Below, piece by piece: positions 6,679-8,872 of a stretch of DNA of 8,872 nt. Below the pieces are notes generated by a model, which did not search any database, was not told the DNA's origin, and worked only from the letters and a program-made list of their open reading frames with translations. The position numbers and the translations under genes are program-made. Source of the DNA: Planctomicrobium sp. (GTDB taxonomy: Bacteria > Planctomycetota > Planctomycetia > Planctomycetales > Planctomycetaceae); the NCBI GenBank assembly GCA_018659505.1, contig JABJMI010000818.1, forward strand, positions 1 through 8,872, given 5' to 3'. Numbering within the stretch: position 1 is the stretch's first letter; each line of letters starts with the position of its first letter.

Positions 6679-7982
6679 ATGCTTAACAAAATTACCAATG
6701 TGTGTACCGTCACACTAACCATTCTTGCCTGTTCTTTCGCGACTGCCCAGTCAACTCAATGGACAGGATGGCAATCCGCAAAGTCTATTGTGGATCGTAA
6801 CAACATCCCCTCTGTAAAATTCCGCTATCGTCAGGTTAGCCATTCTGTCGGTACAGTTATGTACAAATACGAAGTCAAAAACACTGGTCCGACTGCGAAG
6901 ATTAAGGGCTTGATTCCTTATATTAATCAAGCTAATTCTACTGAGCAAGAAATGTTCTCGAAGACAATCGGAACAGGAAATACTGTTACTGCTGGGCAGT
7001 TCTTTTAGGACCAGCAGGCCAGCAGCTAACATTTTACGTATCCTATTCGCGGCGAGTCATTACAGACTACAATGGAAGCAGCAATACCAATGCACCAAAT
7101 CATCAGAATGTGGCGTTGCCACCGGGGCACGTTAGGGGAGGTCCGGGTCAACCAGCAACATTCTGGTCGCCCGGAACAAAGCATCCGACGATCAAGAACA
7201 TTTTCGCTGGCGATACGGAAGGAAGCTGGCAGCCAGCCCCAGGTTATGATTGGGTGAACTCAGTGGCGAACGATCTTAGCGTTCGGGCGATTCCGGCCAG
7301 CAGTTCTTCGCAGGGACAATTTAGTGATGTCAGTGCCGTCGGTACAGATGTCTTTCAGACGCTCTGGTATCGAAACGTCGAGCAGAAGACCCACTTCGTT
7401 CGAATCCACTTTAAGTCTAAAAATGGGACGAAGCTTGACTATGTGGCGACGACATCATTCACGCCGGATGCGACGGGGTTGTACAAAGGGTTTCCCAGCT
7501 TCAACCGAGACCGCCTCAATACGTCAGCTCGTGCTCTTGGACCTGGTTACCATCATATTCAATGGTGGCTCGTGTTTGATGATGGACAAACTGTAATCAC
7601 TCGATCACAGGTAGCGGGAACCGTTGCCGTTGATTTGCGAGGGATGCAGGGAATCGCAGACGCTGGACGACCGACAACGCGATCAAAGAAATACAAGAAA
7701 TTGGAATCGTATGGTGGAGGTACAGCATACAAGCTATATCTCGATGGTCGGGCAGAGTCGACGGACTATTGGGACAATCGCATGATGGGGACGTGGTCAT
7801 TGAAAAATGGTCACCTGTCTGTCTCTCTCTCGAAGAGAAATAAGAAGAGTGTGACATTCAAATTTAATGGTGTCCAGAAAGAAGGCGGAAGTATGTGGTT
7901 TCGAGGCGTGTTGAAAGATCGTTGGGGGAAGACAACTGACAATGCGCACTATAAATTGAACAGTCAGATCAAAGAAGATTAG
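6679..7982 (+). pseudogene. Exported protein of unknown function, split by a one-base frameshift
   Basis: Two plus-strand frames together make one gene. The first (ATG 6679, stop TAG 7006-7008) has a signal peptide (MLNKITNV, core VTLTILACSF, probable cleavage near TAQ-ST) and a beta-rich domain ending NTVTAGQFF. The second frame, lacking one base, continues LGPAGQQLTFYVSYSRRVIT without a stop to 7982. Adding one T to the TTTT at 7003-7006 gives CAG TTC TTT TTA GGA and an uninterrupted 434-aa product. The continuation ...GSWQPAPGYDWVN..., TLWYRNVEQKTHFVRIHF and a C-terminal module around GTWSLKNGHLSVSLS suggest a secreted beta-sandwich or barrel protein; I do not recognise the family. Long, well-preserved reading on both sides points to a recent mutation or a homopolymer sequencing error rather than old decay. 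The slip site is not a canonical -1 heptamer. A downstream GTG at 7110 could start a fragment, but that is unlikely to be native. Confidence 0.8.
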
Positions 7983-7988
7983 CAACGA

Positions 7989-8007
7989 GTAGGTCAGGCT
8001 CCTGTCC
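7989..8007 (+). repeat. Degenerate REP-like copy after the frameshifted gene
   Basis: GTAGGTCAGGCTCCTGTCC starts 6 nt after the stop codon at 7982. It has the GTAG tetranucleotide, the left arm GTCAGGC and the TCCT loop of the two REP copies that flank the RAYT gene, in the same orientation as the left flank. Its right arm has decayed (GTCC instead of GCCTGAC), so the hairpin is broken. It is probably a remnant or a solo REP. Confidence 0.7.
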
Positions 8008-8215
8008 AATAATTTCCCACAAAACAGATCCCATTGGGTTCCCGCCCTGCCATCCTCTGCTGCAAAGATTATTTGTTTGCTGGCAGAGCAAATTGACGCA
8101 CAGCAGCGCGCTGGTTTGTCGGGTTTTCAACGTCTGCTGCTTTGTTTAGACTTGTCGTTATTCAAACCTTCACCTCACCGGGTCGCGTGCCCTGTGAACT
8201 TAATCGTTATGCCTC

Positions 8216-8237
8216 GAAGGTCAGGCTCCTGCCTGAC
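8216..8237 (+). repeat. Left REP-like hairpin of the RAYT unit
   Basis: GTCAGGC (8220-8226), loop TCCT, GCCTGAC (8231-8237) form a perfect 7-bp hairpin. The tetranucleotide before it is GAAG (8216-8219), one base off the GTAG found at the other two copies. In known REP systems this 5' tetranucleotide is read by the RAYT and pairs or contacts near the cleavage site. Confidence 0.8.
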
Positions 8238-8868
8238 TTCCTTTTTGGTATCATCTATGGATGTCAAATTACCGTCGTGCAGAAATTCCTGGAGGAACGT
8301 TTTTCTTTACCGTCGTCACACATCGACGTCGGAAGCTGTTTCATCTTCCAGAGAATCGAACCCTATTGGGTCATGCCATTCGTCAATGCCAACAGGATTG
8401 GCCTTTTGAAATCAATGCTATCGTGTTGCTGCCAGATCACTTGCATGCGATCTGGTCATTGCCTCCTGGGGACACTCAATATTCCGGGCGTTGGAGCGTG
8501 ATAAAAAAAACGTTTACAACCAGTTTTCTTGCAAACGGCGGAGAAGATTGGAAAGTCTCCAAGGGCAAACGCAACGACAATCGACGCGGAGTCTGGCAGC
8601 GTCGATTCTGGGAACATCTCCTCGAAGACGAGGATGACTATGAGACTCACTTCGATTACATCCACTTCAATCCGGTGAAACATCAACTTGTTCGGTGTCC
8701 GTCTGACTGGGAAGCGAGTAGCTTCCATCGTTGGGTGAATGCAGGTGTTTATTCACCAGATTGGGCATGTGGAAAATACCCACAACCGAAGTTGCCCGTT
8801 ACCAAAGAGAACTACGGAGAACCAAGCTGATCAAAGCATTCAAAGGAAGTCAGGCAGGAGCCTGACCT
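8218..8868 (+). mobile_element. RAYT element bounded by a 27-bp perfect inverted repeat
   Basis: The arms 8218-8244 and 8842-8868 are exact reverse complements over 27 bp. They enclose one gene, the REP-associated tyrosine transposase, with 16 nt (left) and 11 nt (right) between arm and gene. Each arm contains a REP-like hairpin of 7-bp stem GTCAGGC/GCCTGAC around a 4-nt loop. This is the typical layout of a RAYT with flanking REPs in inverted orientation. RAYTs are usually single-copy domesticated transposases rather than freely moving insertion sequences, so calling it an element describes the unit, not proven mobility. No target-site duplication can be judged because the window ends at 8872. 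Confidence 0.8.
8261..8830 (+). CDS. REP-associated tyrosine transposase (RAYT, Y1/HUH, IS200/IS605-related)
   Basis: A 189-aa single-strand DNA endonuclease/strand-transferase related to IS200/IS605 TnpA. These enzymes cut DNA at REP hairpins using one tyrosine nucleophile and a metal held by an HUH pair. Visible motifs: an N-terminal beta strand FFFTVVTHRR; the HUH pair H60-L61-H62 in LLPDHLHAIW; then GVWQRRFWEHLLEDEDDYETH; and the catalytic-region DYIHFNPVKH with Y133 as likely nucleophile. Length and motif order match full-length RAYTs, so it looks intact. The ATG at 8261 begins the characteristic MSNYRRAEIPGGTFFFT opening; no Shine-Dalgarno sequence is evident, suggesting low expression. 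It is flanked on both sides by its presumed REP substrates. The role is likely maintenance or dispersal of REPs. Confidence 0.95.
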   Translation: MSNYRRAEIPGGTFFFTVVTHRRRKLFHLPENRTLLGHAIRQCQQDWPFEINAIVLLPDHLHAIWSLPPGDTQYSGRWSVIKKTFTTSFLANGGEDWKVSKGKRNDNRRGVWQRRFWEHLLEDEDDYETHFDYIHFNPVKHQLVRCPSDWEASSFHRWVNAGVYSPDWACGKYPQPKLPVTKENYGEPS

Positions 8869-8870
8869 AC
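8849..8870 (-). repeat. Right REP-like hairpin of the RAYT unit
   Basis: Read on the minus strand this is GTAG followed by GTCAGGC, loop TCCT, GCCTGAC: the complete REP form with the consensus tetranucleotide at 8867-8870. It is inverted relative to the left copy, so the two can pair over 27 bp, and each can also fold alone. Confidence 0.85.
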
Positions 8871-8872
8871 AA

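Noticed and set aside
6483..6686. 67-aa plus-strand frame before the frameshifted gene
   Set aside because: GTG start, no ribosome-binding site, no protein-like pattern, and it overlaps the start of the exported protein.
6997..7008. Programmed -1 ribosomal frameshifting at TTC TTT TAG
   Set aside because: The site is not an X-XXY-YYZ slippery heptamer, re-pairing in the -1 frame would mismatch, and the T4 run is too short for efficient polymerase slippage. A plain one-base deletion or sequencing error is simpler.
8211..8244. REP hairpin as a terminator
   Set aside because: The stem is 7 bp and a short T-run follows only after TTCC, but the exact inverted copy at the other end and the GTAG motif fit a REP much better.
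8077..8501. 110-aa and 119-aa frames across the RAYT start
   Set aside because: Alternative-frame readings overlapping the REP hairpin and the well-recognised transposase.
1..8872. CRISPR array, tRNA or rRNA genes
   Set aside because: No regularly spaced direct repeats, no cloverleaf-like segments and no rRNA-like conserved stretches were seen.

Overview
The window most likely comes from a planctomycete chromosome. This is inferred from gene content rather than a phylogenetic marker: a Rho factor with a very long low-complexity N-terminal extension, small lipoproteins with a planctomycete look (one with a GGQTLPSAYYLRDDVQFFPAGPE-type mature region), loosely packed genes separated by long intergenic stretches, and moderate GC. 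No rRNA, tRNA or CRISPR array is visible.

Layout, left to right. Positions 1-791 (+) hold the C-terminal two thirds of a Fic-domain AMP-transferase with an intact Fic motif and a winged-helix tail; its N-terminus lies outside the window. It converges on rho (906-2699, -), and a strong hairpin with a U-tract (843-880) ends rho and may also serve fic. About 1 kb without a convincing gene follows (2700-3731). It contains several dyads that may belong to the rho leader, and a perfect 16-bp palindrome. A predicted lipoprotein of a DUF6655-like type lies at 3732-4607 (-). After another gene-poor stretch comes a small exported protein (5125-5673, +), then a bidirectional terminator (5862-5893), then a convergent 82-aa lipoprotein (5960-6208, -). 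An exported protein at 6679-7982 (+) is split by a one-base frameshift near 7003-7007. The right end is a compact mobile unit: a REP-associated tyrosine transposase (RAYT, 8261-8830, +) bracketed by a 27-bp perfect inverted repeat. Each arm contains a REP-like hairpin, and a third, degenerate REP copy sits just after the frameshifted gene.

The genes do not form one pathway or a clear operon; nearly all look singly transcribed. The points most worth a second look are the RAYT/REP element, the disordered Arg-rich, Asn-Ser-repeat and RG-rich extension of Rho, and the frameshifted exported protein. I found no convincing evidence of a wholly new multi-gene system here.
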